Assembly (NCBI RefSeq): GCF_014041935.1
Contig: NZ_CP059491.1
Coordinates: 1,798,001 to 1,862,000, forward strand
Length of the DNA: 64,000 nucleotides
Source: Gordonia jinghuaiqii
GTDB taxonomy: Bacteria; Actinomycetota; Actinomycetes; Mycobacteriales; Mycobacteriaceae
Direction: 5' to 3'
In this document: piece after piece, positions 56,002 through 64,000 of the stretch
Layout of the letters: each line of letters starts with the position of its first letter
How positions within the stretch are numbered: position 1 is the first letter of the stretch
Translations under genes and position numbers: made by a program
Notes under the pieces: generated by a model
Seen by the model: the letters and a program-made list of their open reading frames with translations, nothing else
Databases searched by the model: none
What the model was told of the DNA's origin: nothing

Positions 56002-57044
56002 TCGTCATGGGTATCGAGAGTTCCTGCGACGAGACGGGTGTCGGCATCGTGCGCTGGACGCCGGGTGACGGCGGTGCCCCGGGATTCGCGACGCTGCTCG
56101 CCGACGAGGTCGCCTCGAGTGTCGACGAGCACGCCCGTTTCGGCGGCGTGGTCCCCGAGATCGCCTCGCGGGCGCATCTGGAGGCCATCGTGCCGACGAT
56201 GCGCCGGGCACGCGAGACCGCGGGCATCGACCGTCCCGACGCCATCGCGGTCACGATCGGTCCGGGGCTGGCCGGGGCCCTGCTGGTCGGCGTCGCCGCG
56301 GCCAAGGCCTATGCACTGGCCTGGGACGTGCCGCTGTACGCGATGAACCACCTCGGCGGCCATGTCGCGGTGGACACCCTCGAACACGGCCCGATGCCCG
56401 AGTGCGTCGCGCTGCTCGTCTCCGGGGGCCACACACACCTGCTGCACGTCACCGATCTCGCCGAGCCGATCGTCGAACTCGGCACCACCGTCGACGACGC
56501 CGCCGGCGAGGCCTTCGACAAGGTGGCCCGCCTGCTCGACCTCGGTTTCCCCGGCGGGCCGGCCCTGGACCGCGCCGCCCGCGAGGGGGACCCCCGGGCC
56601 ATCGCTTTCCCGCGGGGCATGACCGGGCCCCGCGACTCTCGGCATGATTTCTCCTTCAGTGGGGTCAAGACCGCGGTGGCGCGGTATGTCGAGAAGTGCG
56701 AGCGCGACGGGATCGACGTTCCGATCGCCGATGTGGCGGCGTCGTTCCAGGAGGCCGTCGCCGACGTGCTGACGATGAAAGCGGTGCGCGCCTGCACCGA
56801 CCTCGGCGTCGACACCCTGGTCCTCGGCGGGGGAGCGACCGCCAACTCCCGTATCCGCTCGCTCGCCGAAGAACGTTGCCGCGCTGCGGGAATCACGCTG
56901 CGGGTGCCCAAGCCGCGTCTGTGCACCGACAACGGCGTGATGATCGCGACGCTCGGTGCCCACGTCATCGCCGGTGGCGCCGAACCCTCGCCGCTGACCG
57001 TGGCCTCGGACCCGGCGATGTCGGTGCGGGTGAGTCAGCTGTAG
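55998..57044 (+). CDS. tsaD: tRNA N6-adenosine threonylcarbamoyltransferase TsaD
   Basis: A 348-aa ASKHA-fold metalloenzyme that transfers threonylcarbamoyl to A37 of t[16 protein letters not shown], the metal-binding NHLGGHVA (two His), [11 protein letters not shown], and [12 protein letters not shown] are present, as is the ATP-binding [14 protein letters not shown] near the C-terminus. GTG 55998 overlaps rimI as GTGA. It is the last gene before the chaperonin promoter. Confidence 0.97.
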   Translation: MIVMGIESSCDETGVGIVRWTPGDGGAPGFATLLADEVASSVDEHARFGGVVPEIASRAHLEAIVPTMRRARETAGIDRPDAIAVTIGPGLAGALLVGVAAAKAYALAWDVPLYAMNHLGGHVAVDTLEHGPMPECVALLVSGGHTHLLHVTDLAEPIVELGTTVDDAAGEAFDKVARLLDLGFPGGPALDRAAREGDPRAIAFPRGMTGPRDSRHDFSFSGVKTAVARYVEKCERDGIDVPIADVAASFQEAVADVLTMKAVRACTDLGVDTLVLGGGATANSRIRSLAEERCRAAGITLRVPKPRLCTDNGVMIATLGAHVIAGGAEPSPLTVASDPAMSVRVSQL

Positions 57045-57115
57045 TCCGCTGGGCCGCGCCCCGCGTATCGCCGGAAGCGAACACGTCGGACTTTTGCACC
57101 CGCCGCCCTTGAGTG

Positions 57116-57142
57116 CTGGCACTCGCATGTATAGAGTGCTAG
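57116..57142. promoter_or_regulatory. CIRCE element (HrcA operator) of groES-groEL
   Basis: CTGGCACTC - 9 bp - GAGTGCTAG matches the CIRCE consensus TTAGCACTC-N9-GAGTGCTAA at 14 of 18 arm positions. The left spacer end contains TATAGA (57130-57135) as a possible -10 with TTGAGT (57109-57114) upstream (15-bp spacing). It predicts HrcA repression of the chaperonin genes. It lies 102 bp before the groES start. Confidence 0.9.
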
Positions 57143-57244
57143 TTGGCGCTGAGTGAAGCCTCGGATACCCGCGACGACGAGGTTTTGTCCCAGTGCCATG
57201 AACGTGCAGATTCTTTCTCAGTACGAAAGTTGAGGACTCACATC

Positions 57245-57544
57245 GTGGCGAGCGTGAACATCAAGCCGCTTGAGGACAAGATCCTGGTGCAGGCCGTTGA
57301 GGCCGAGACGACCACCGCCTCAGGCCTGGTCATCCCGGACTCCGCCAAGGAGAAGCCGCAGGAAGGCACCGTCATCGCCGTCGGCGAGGGTCGGGTCACC
57401 GAGCAGGGCAACCGCGTCCCCGTCGACGTCAAGGAAGGTGACACCGTCATCTACAGCAAGTACGGCGGCACCGAGATCAAGTATGCCGGCGAGGACTATC
57501 TGATCCTCTCGGCACGCGACGTCCTTGCCGTCATCGGCAAGTAA
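57245..57544 (+). CDS. groES: Co-chaperonin GroES
   Basis: A 99-aa Hsp10 with [11 protein letters not shown], mobile loop [20 protein letters not shown], and [16 protein letters not shown]. It caps the GroEL chamber. GTG 57245 is preceded by agttgagga. The CIRCE element lies upstream. Equivalent to Rv3418c. Confidence 0.97.
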   Translation: MASVNIKPLEDKILVQAVEAETTTASGLVIPDSAKEKPQEGTVIAVGEGRVTEQGNRVPVDVKEGDTVIYSKYGGTEIKYAGEDYLILSARDVLAVIGK

Positions 57545-57583
57545 GACTCGGGCAACCCAGACCCGCAAGTCGCTTTCGCGTCT

Positions 57584-57626
57584 CACACCGCCCCGGCGCC
57601 CCGTCCAGGGGTACCGGGGCGGTGTG
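57584..57626 (+). terminator. Strong hairpin between groES and groEL1
   Basis: The arms cacaccgccccgg (57584-57596) and ccggggcggtgtg (57614-57626) form a perfect 13-bp stem; the loop holds an inner cccc/gggg pair. It is placed 40 bp after groES and 38 bp before groEL1. No T-run follows, so it may be a partial terminator or an RNA-processing/stability site. Confidence 0.6.
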
Positions 57627-57660
57627 CGTCGCCTCGAGCGGCTCCCGTTGAAGAAAGTGA

Positions 57661-59280
<1,620 letters not shown>

Positions 59281-59290
59281 CGCACAACCA

Positions 59291-59331
59291 CAAGAGCCGG
59301 GCATCCTCGAGGTGAGGGTGCCCGGCTCTTG
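59291..59331. terminator. Bidirectional terminator between groEL1 and whiB3
   Basis: A perfect 13-bp stem (caagagccgggca at 59291-59303 with tgcccggctcttg at 59319-59331) and a 15-nt loop, between convergent genes. The flanking bases lack a long T-tract. Confidence 0.8.
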
Positions 59332-59376
59332 CGGTGGTTGCGCAGGTCTCGGCGCGATGCGCCGGCCCGGAGCCCG

Positions 59377-59673
59377 TCAGCTGGCGATGCGGCGCCCGAC
59401 TCCGCGCTTCATCAGAATGCTGCGCTCGGACTCGGACAGTCCGCCCCAGATACCGTATGGCTCGGCGACCGCGAGTGCGTGTTCACGGCATTGCGCGATG
59501 ACGGGGCACTGATGACACATTTCCTTGGCGCGACGCTCACGCTGGGCGCGTGCACGACCCCGCTCGCCGTCCGGATGGAAGAACATCGACGACTCGACGC
59601 CGCGGCAGAGTCCTGACATCTGCCAGTCCCAGATGTCTGCGTTGGGGCCGGGGAGATGATTGGGCTGAGGCAT
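59377..59673 (-). CDS. whiB3: WhiB3-type iron-sulfur transcription factor
   Basis: A 98-aa Wbl protein. It begins MPQPNHLPGPNADIWDWQ, almost the same as M. tuberculosis WhiB3, and holds the four cluster cysteines C23, C53, C56 and C62 and the GIWGGLSESER motif. WhiB3 binds SigA and senses redox and NO, controlling lipid and virulence genes. The chosen ATG 59673 has an aaggag RBS; the longer frame to 59796 is not conserved. It diverges from the Rv3415c-like gene. Confidence 0.97.
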   Translation of the reverse strand: MPQPNHLPGPNADIWDWQMSGLCRGVESSMFFHPDGERGRARAQRERRAKEMCHQCPVIAQCREHALAVAEPYGIWGGLSESERSILMKRGVGRRIAS

Positions 59674-60047
59674 GGCAGCTACTCCTTGTGTGAGGCCGCA
59701 CCGAGGTGCTGAGTGGAGAAACGTCGATTTACTGCAACGCTGTGCACACATTAAGCGGGCCTGAGAAATCGCGTCAATAGTCTCGAAAAGGGACATGCGC
59801 TCCGCGAAAGTCTCGGAAATGTTAACTACTGGTTGCCCGGCGGGTGCGCGTTAGCACAGCGGTTTCCGGGTATACCGATACCCCCTGGATTGGTGACACG
59901 GGTACCGGATGACCTGTGGGTATGCATGGGCTGAACTACTGTGGGAGCGATCGGAGCCGACACGGAGTGTGGTGACGTCGACAGGATCGATTTACCTCAG
60001 CGAAATCTGCTGATGATGCCCGCGTGATCTAACGGGAGAATTAACGT
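59674..60047. promoter_or_regulatory. Divergent promoter region between whiB3 and the Rv3415c-like gene
   Basis: This 374-bp gap has no gene. It contains the inverted repeat gggtat-accg-ataccc (59868-59883), and further gggta-type words nearby (gggtaccgg, gggtatgcat near 59899 and 59917). It probably holds both promoters. I cannot place -35/-10 boxes with confidence. Confidence 0.5.
59868..59883. promoter_or_regulatory. Inverted repeat GGGTAT-N4-ATACCC
   Basis: A perfect 6-bp-arm inverted repeat in the whiB3 divergent region, a candidate operator. The related words GGGTACCGG and GGGTATGCA follow within 60 bp. The binding protein is not known. Confidence 0.45.
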
Positions 60048-61085
60048 TTGGACTCGTTCGTTAAATTCAGGAAAACCGAAAAGATCCCAGTGACCAAGAA
60101 CACTCCTCCTGCCCTCGACAACGCCCCTGAACTGCGCCGACACGGCTCCGGCGTACCCGGGCGGGCTTCACCGCCCGGCGAAGCTGCCGCCGAGAAGGCT
60201 TGGCGGTGCGAATGGGAGCGCGCCGTGACGGTCGGCGGACGCGGCGACTATGCAGCCGCCCTCACCGAGCTGGCATCTCTGGAAAGGTGCATCCGGTCGC
60301 GGCACGGCGGCGAGCCCCGCACCGGCGCGGCGGCGGCACTGTTGTCGCTGTGCCGCAGCACGACCGCATCGCTGATGCGCCAGGGCGGCCGTCATCGCCG
60401 CGCGCTCGGCCTGGACGGGTGGGCGGCGGCGGTGGCTCTGCCCGACGGTATGTCGACGTCGATCGTCCCCACCCACGGGCCGGGCGGGTTCTCTCTGACC
60501 CGGGCGGCGATGGCCGACGCCGTGATCGGCCTGGCCGCCGACAATCTCGGTCTGCTGCGGTTGGGTGCGTCCCGCCGGCTCCTGGCGCGTGCGCGTGTGG
60601 TCCTCGACGCGGACGGGCAGGGATCCGCGGCTGCCCCGGGTGACGGGTGGTCATGGGATGCGGTGACGGGGGACTGGCTGACCGCGACGCGGTGCCGGCT
60701 CCGATGGGAATGGGTGAGTGCGGAACTGGGCCTCTACTCCGGCGACGTCGGAATGGGCGTCGAGCATGCCCGGGCGGGCGATCTCCTCGTCGCGCAGATG
60801 ATCGACCACACGGCCGACGCCGTCCCGGTGCGGCATCGGGTGAAAACCGCCCTGATCTCGGCGGCCGCCACGGCCGGACTGGGCGATCTCGAGGCGGCGT
60901 CGACGGCTGCCAGGGTCGTCGTGCGGGACGCGGACGAACACGGTCTGATGCCTTTGGAGTGGGCGGCAACGAGCCTGCTGGTCGGCACCGGCACCGCCTC
61001 GGCCCGCGAGGTGCGGCGGCATCGCCGGCTCCGCGCCACGCTCATCGGCAAGGGCATGCCGTTGACCGCCGGGGCCGATGGCTAA
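60048..61085 (+). CDS. Hypothetical helical protein (Rv3415c-like)
   Basis: A 345-aa alpha-helical protein in the Rv3415c position, transcribed toward sigD. KAWRCEWERAVTVGGRGDYA, the repeated helices (RAAMADAVIGLAADNLGLLR; RLRWEWVSAELGLYSGDVGM) and a TPR-like pattern suggest a helical repeat fold. No catalytic motif is visible. The start may be TTG 60048 (RBS gggagaa) or GTG 60090. It is not coupled to sigD (166-bp gap). No known function. Confidence 0.8.
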   Translation: MDSFVKFRKTEKIPVTKNTPPALDNAPELRRHGSGVPGRASPPGEAAAEKAWRCEWERAVTVGGRGDYAAALTELASLERCIRSRHGGEPRTGAAAALLSLCRSTTASLMRQGGRHRRALGLDGWAAAVALPDGMSTSIVPTHGPGGFSLTRAAMADAVIGLAADNLGLLRLGASRRLLARARVVLDADGQGSAAAPGDGWSWDAVTGDWLTATRCRLRWEWVSAELGLYSGDVGMGVEHARAGDLLVAQMIDHTADAVPVRHRVKTALISAAATAGLGDLEAASTAARVVVRDADEHGLMPLEWAATSLLVGTGTASAREVRRHRRLRATLIGKGMPLTAGADG

Positions 61086-61251
61086 GGTATGTGGGGGTCT
61101 GCCTCGCCATCGCCGCTGGAAAAGACATCCTTGGTGCCGCCGTCAGCGGTGTCAGATGTCTGCGCAGCCGGTGATGTCACGAGCGTGGGCACCCTAACAG
61201 GACTGGTCACACCGGTCGTACCGATCTGTAACACGGGGATTCCTACACGCG

Positions 61252-61839
61252 ATGAAGCTGACAGGTGGTGAGTTGGACGACGCTGTCCGGGCCGCGAGCC
61301 GGGGCGATCGTGCCGCTCTCACGTCAGTTCTCGAAAGCGTGCAGGAACCCATCCTGCGCTATTGCCGAGGGCGAATCGGAGTCGGAGAACGGCATCTGTT
61401 CTCCGCAGATGACATCGCACAGGAGGCTTTGATGGCGGTGATGACCGCGGTGCCCCGTTATCGGGACCAAGGCAAACCCTTCATGGCCTTCGTCTATGGC
61501 ATCGCCTCGCACAAGGTCGCCGACGCGATGCGCGTCGCCGCGCGCGTCAAGTCCGATCCGGTCGACGAGGTGCCCGAGGTGTCGCACGTCACGGGCGGCC
61601 CCGAGCAGTACGCCCTCGACGCCGACGGCAGCAGGCGGATGCGGGCGCTGCTGGCGATACTCCCCGAGAAGCAACGCGAAGTGCTGGTGCTGCGTCTGAT
61701 CGTGGGCATGTCCGCCGAGGAGACGGCCCAGGCGATCGGCAGCACCGCGGGCGCTGTGCGGGTGGCCCAGCACCGTGCGCTGGCGAAGTTGAAGGACGAG
61801 CTCAAACGGGCGGGGGGTCATGATGAGCGGAGAGTCTGA
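61252..61839 (+). CDS. sigD: RNA polymerase sigma factor SigD
   Basis: A 195-aa extracytoplasmic-function sigma factor. Region 2 (about 28-95) includes FSADDIAQEALMAVMTAVPRY and FMAFVYGIASHKVADAMR, and region 4 (about 130-185) includes LPEKQREVLVLRLIVGMSAE and GSTAGAVRVAQHRALAKLK. M. tuberculosis SigD (Rv3414c) controls nutrient-limitation and lipid genes and is released when RsdA is degraded. It overlaps rsdA by 20 bp. Confidence 0.95.
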   Translation: MKLTGGELDDAVRAASRGDRAALTSVLESVQEPILRYCRGRIGVGERHLFSADDIAQEALMAVMTAVPRYRDQGKPFMAFVYGIASHKVADAMRVAARVKSDPVDEVPEVSHVTGGPEQYALDADGSRRMRALLAILPEKQREVLVLRLIVGMSAEETAQAIGSTAGAVRVAQHRALAKLKDELKRAGGHDERRV

Positions 61840-62980
61840 TTGGCGCCGACGTCGCTCCGTGCACGGCCGCGATCAGCTACGACGACCCGGGCAGCCGCCG
61901 ACGCACCGTCGCGCACCCGGCCCCAGCGGTCCCGATCCCAGCGGACCCGACTTTCGCCCCGAGGATGTGAGTGCTGACATGTATGAGGAGACCGGCACCC
62001 TGAGCAGGATCGGCGCGCGCCGCGACGCCGATGGCCTCGCCGGCGATGGCCGCGACGATGCTCTGTTGGCAGGACTCAACACCCTGGGCGACGATGCACT
62101 CGACCTCTCCGATGTCGGCTTCGACGAGAACTTCCTCGACGCGCTGTCCCGCGATGTCCCTGTCCCCACGCGTGACGATGCCGAATACCAACTGGCCGAA
62201 CTGCTCTCGGGCTGGCGTAACGAGGCCGTGTCGGCGCCCGCGGCCGAGCTGGTCTCCATCGACGACGTCGAACGCGCCATCGACAGCTCGCAGCGTGCGA
62301 GCCGCGGACGCCGGATGATCCGTCATCTGCGTGTCGTGTCGGGTGCCGCCGCCATCGTCATCGTCGCCGCCGCCGGGCTCACGGTGCTCTCCGAGGGGTC
62401 GCAACCCGGGGATCCGCTATGGGGGATCAAGCAGGTCGTGTTCGCCGAGGCGGCGTCGGAAACCCAGGCGGCCCATGATGTCCGCACCGACCTCGAGCGT
62501 GCCGAGGCGGCGATCGCCGCGGGTGACACCGTCGCCGCGTCGAGCCTGATCGCCAAGGCGCAGAGCAACATGGGGCCGATGCGCGACAACGACCTCCGCG
62601 ACGAGATGCTCAACTGGATGACTCGTCTGCGGGCGGGTGCCGGTCTGCCCGCGACCGAGTCCACCACCTCGCCGTCGGATTCCGTGCTGCCCTCGATCGA
62701 GACCACGCGCCCGGATCTGCGCATCGACCCGAAGGACCCGTCGGCACCCGAGAAGCCGTCGACGACACTGCCGACCCCGCCGCCGGCGGAACAGTCCGAG
62801 CCCACCGACGAGCCGTTGCCGAGCGAACAGCCGGTGCCCTCGGCCCCGCCGAGTGAGGACACTCAGTCGCCGAGTGCGCCGACGCTGAGCAAGTCGATGA
62901 CCCGCACTCCCGCCGAGTTCCCGGAGATTCCGTGGACACCGCCCCCCGGCGTCGACGCGTCGGCCAAGCGGCCCGGCTGA
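61820..62980 (+). CDS. rsdA: Anti-sigma-D factor RsdA
   Basis: A 386-aa membrane protein. The N-terminal 180 residues form the cytoplasmic sigma-binding part (DVGFDENFLDALSRDVPVPT and DAEYQLAELLSGWRNE). One transmembrane helix is at about 172-190 (VSGAAAIVIVAAAGLTVLSE). The extracytoplasmic part ends in a Pro/Ser/Thr-rich tail (TPPPAEQSEPTDEPLPSEQP). RsdA holds SigD at the membrane until it is proteolysed by ClpXP. The ATG at 61820 or 61823 overlaps sigD, so the two are coupled. Confidence 0.92.
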   Translation: MMSGESDWRRRRSVHGRDQLRRPGQPPTHRRAPGPSGPDPSGPDFRPEDVSADMYEETGTLSRIGARRDADGLAGDGRDDALLAGLNTLGDDALDLSDVGFDENFLDALSRDVPVPTRDDAEYQLAELLSGWRNEAVSAPAAELVSIDDVERAIDSSQRASRGRRMIRHLRVVSGAAAIVIVAAAGLTVLSEGSQPGDPLWGIKQVVFAEAASETQAAHDVRTDLERAEAAIAAGDTVAASSLIAKAQSNMGPMRDNDLRDEMLNWMTRLRAGAGLPATESTTSPSDSVLPSIETTRPDLRIDPKDPSAPEKPSTTLPTPPPAEQSEPTDEPLPSEQPVPSAPPSEDTQSPSAPTLSKSMTRTPAEFPEIPWTPPPGVDASAKRPG

Positions 62981-63001
62981 GTCGGCCTGCCCCGACCGAA
63001 C

Positions 63002-63046
63002 ACGACTGCGCCCGTACCGAGAGATCATCGGTACGGGCGCAGTCGT
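63002..63046. terminator. Bidirectional terminator after rsdA
   Basis: A perfect 19-bp stem (acgactgcgcccgtaccga at 63002-63020 with tcggtacgggcgcagtcgt at 63028-63046) and a 7-nt loop between the convergent rsdA and DUF5319 genes. It is the strongest hairpin of the window. Confidence 0.9.
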
Positions 63047-63106
63047 CGTTGTGGAGGTGTCGTTGTTATCGAAGCGTCGTCGTGGAAGTGTCCGCCCGCG
63101 GCAGAG

Positions 63107-63496
63107 TCAGCGACTGTCGTCGAGGTGGTTGCGGGCGTCGGCGTAGCCCCGGCAGTAATCCCACGTCACATAGGCGTCGGGGCGCGGGTCGACGGCGGGC
63201 TCGTGCGGTCGGACGGTGCCGTCGATGAGCAGCTGGATCAGGTTTGCGCGGAGCATGTCCCAATCGTGGTAATGGTCCTCGTGGCAGTCCTCGCAGACGA
63301 CGACGAGGCCGCGGACGCCGCGGTGGGCCAACAGTGCCTCGTACAAGGCGAGGTCGGCGAGATCTTCCTCGACCGCGAGCCGCTCGTTCTCATCCAGGGG
63401 GATACCCGGCTCCACACTGTCCAGTGCGGAGGCAGGATCGCTCGGGTCATCGGCGAACGGATCCGGCGGGAGGCCGGGTGGGAGGTGGTCACGCAC
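63107..63496 (-). CDS. DUF5319 protein (Rv3412-like)
   Basis: A 129-aa protein in the Rv3412 position. It has an acidic N-terminal half (LDENERLAVEEDLADLALYE) and a CEDCHEDHYHDWDMLRANLI motif whose Cys/His/Asp arrangement could bind a metal, though this is unproven. It ends WDYCRGYADARNHLDDSR. I place the start at GTG 63496; the long frame to 63652 overlaps the guaB2 start region. Function unknown. Confidence 0.85.
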   Translation of the reverse strand: MRDHLPPGLPPDPFADDPSDPASALDSVEPGIPLDENERLAVEEDLADLALYEALLAHRGVRGLVVVCEDCHEDHYHDWDMLRANLIQLLIDGTVRPHEPAVDPRPDAYVTWDYCRGYADARNHLDDSR

Positions 63497-63607
63497 ACCA
63501 CCACCGTAGCCGATTCCCCGGTGGTTCCGCCGAAGGCGTTCAGAGGTCTCGCCGGCACGAAATATCCCGCCTGCGGTCGTCGCGTCGGCACCGAGGGTGA
63601 CGTGTGA

Positions 63608-64000
<393 letters not shown>

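Overview
The window is high-GC DNA with dense, often overlapping genes and no detectable phage, IS element, CRISPR array, tRNA or rRNA. It comes from a member of the Mycobacteriales, most likely Gordonia or a close relative. The evidence is WhiB3, a mycosin/EccC/EccD type VII secretion core, an Rv1109c-type lipid-droplet protein, a DevR/DevS system, SigD/RsdA, a His-tailed GroEL1, and long runs of gene order shared with Mycobacterium tuberculosis. The genus is inference.

Layout. (1) 1-18680 follows the M. tuberculosis Rv1093-Rv1110 order: glyA (partial), a desaturase with an eroded metal site, phoH2, then an inserted stretch (L,D-transpeptidase lipoprotein, zinc-ribbon protein, universal stress protein, divergent devR and devS, PIG-L deacetylase), then fumC next to a class I fumarase, glpX, a DUF4245 protein, xseB/xseA, the lipid-droplet/DNA-binding protein and ispH. 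(2) 18717-29790 jumps to the ESX-4 neighbourhood (Rv3449-Rv3441c): mycP, eccD, eccC and an Rv3446c-like gene next to rplM-rpsI-glmM. eccB and the small Esx substrate genes are missing from it. (3) 29787-44820 holds a HAD hydrolase and then a leftward catabolic island that splits glmM from its usual neighbours. (4) 45038-64000 resumes M. tuberculosis order from Rv3440c to guaB2: three coupled small genes, an alpha/beta hydrolase, glmS, nnr, alr, tsaE-tsaB-rimI-tsaD, groES-groEL1, whiB3, an Rv3415c-like gene, sigD-rsdA, a DUF5319 protein and the start of guaB2.

The most unusual part is the island at 30501-44820. It encodes three luciferase-like flavin monooxygenases, an HpaC-type flavin reductase, a RibBA for flavin precursor supply, two short-chain dehydrogenases, an alpha/beta hydrolase, a SnoaL-like protein, an acyl-CoA synthetase, an APH-type kinase beside an ACAD10/11-like dehydrogenase, and a GAF-PucR regulator. 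A 16-bp inverted repeat (TTGTGG-N4-CCACAA, two near-identical copies and two degenerate ones) lies 55-105 bp upstream of four of its transcription units. My reading, which is inference, is a route in which an alcohol or ketone is oxidised by a two-component Baeyer-Villiger-type reaction, the lactone or ester is hydrolysed, the hydroxy acid is activated with CoA, and the hydroxyl is removed by kinase plus dehydrogenase before beta-oxidation.

The rest is mainly housekeeping (cell-wall precursors glmM/glmS/alr, t6A tRNA modification, chaperonins, central carbon metabolism) plus redox and hypoxia regulation (DevR/DevS, WhiB3).
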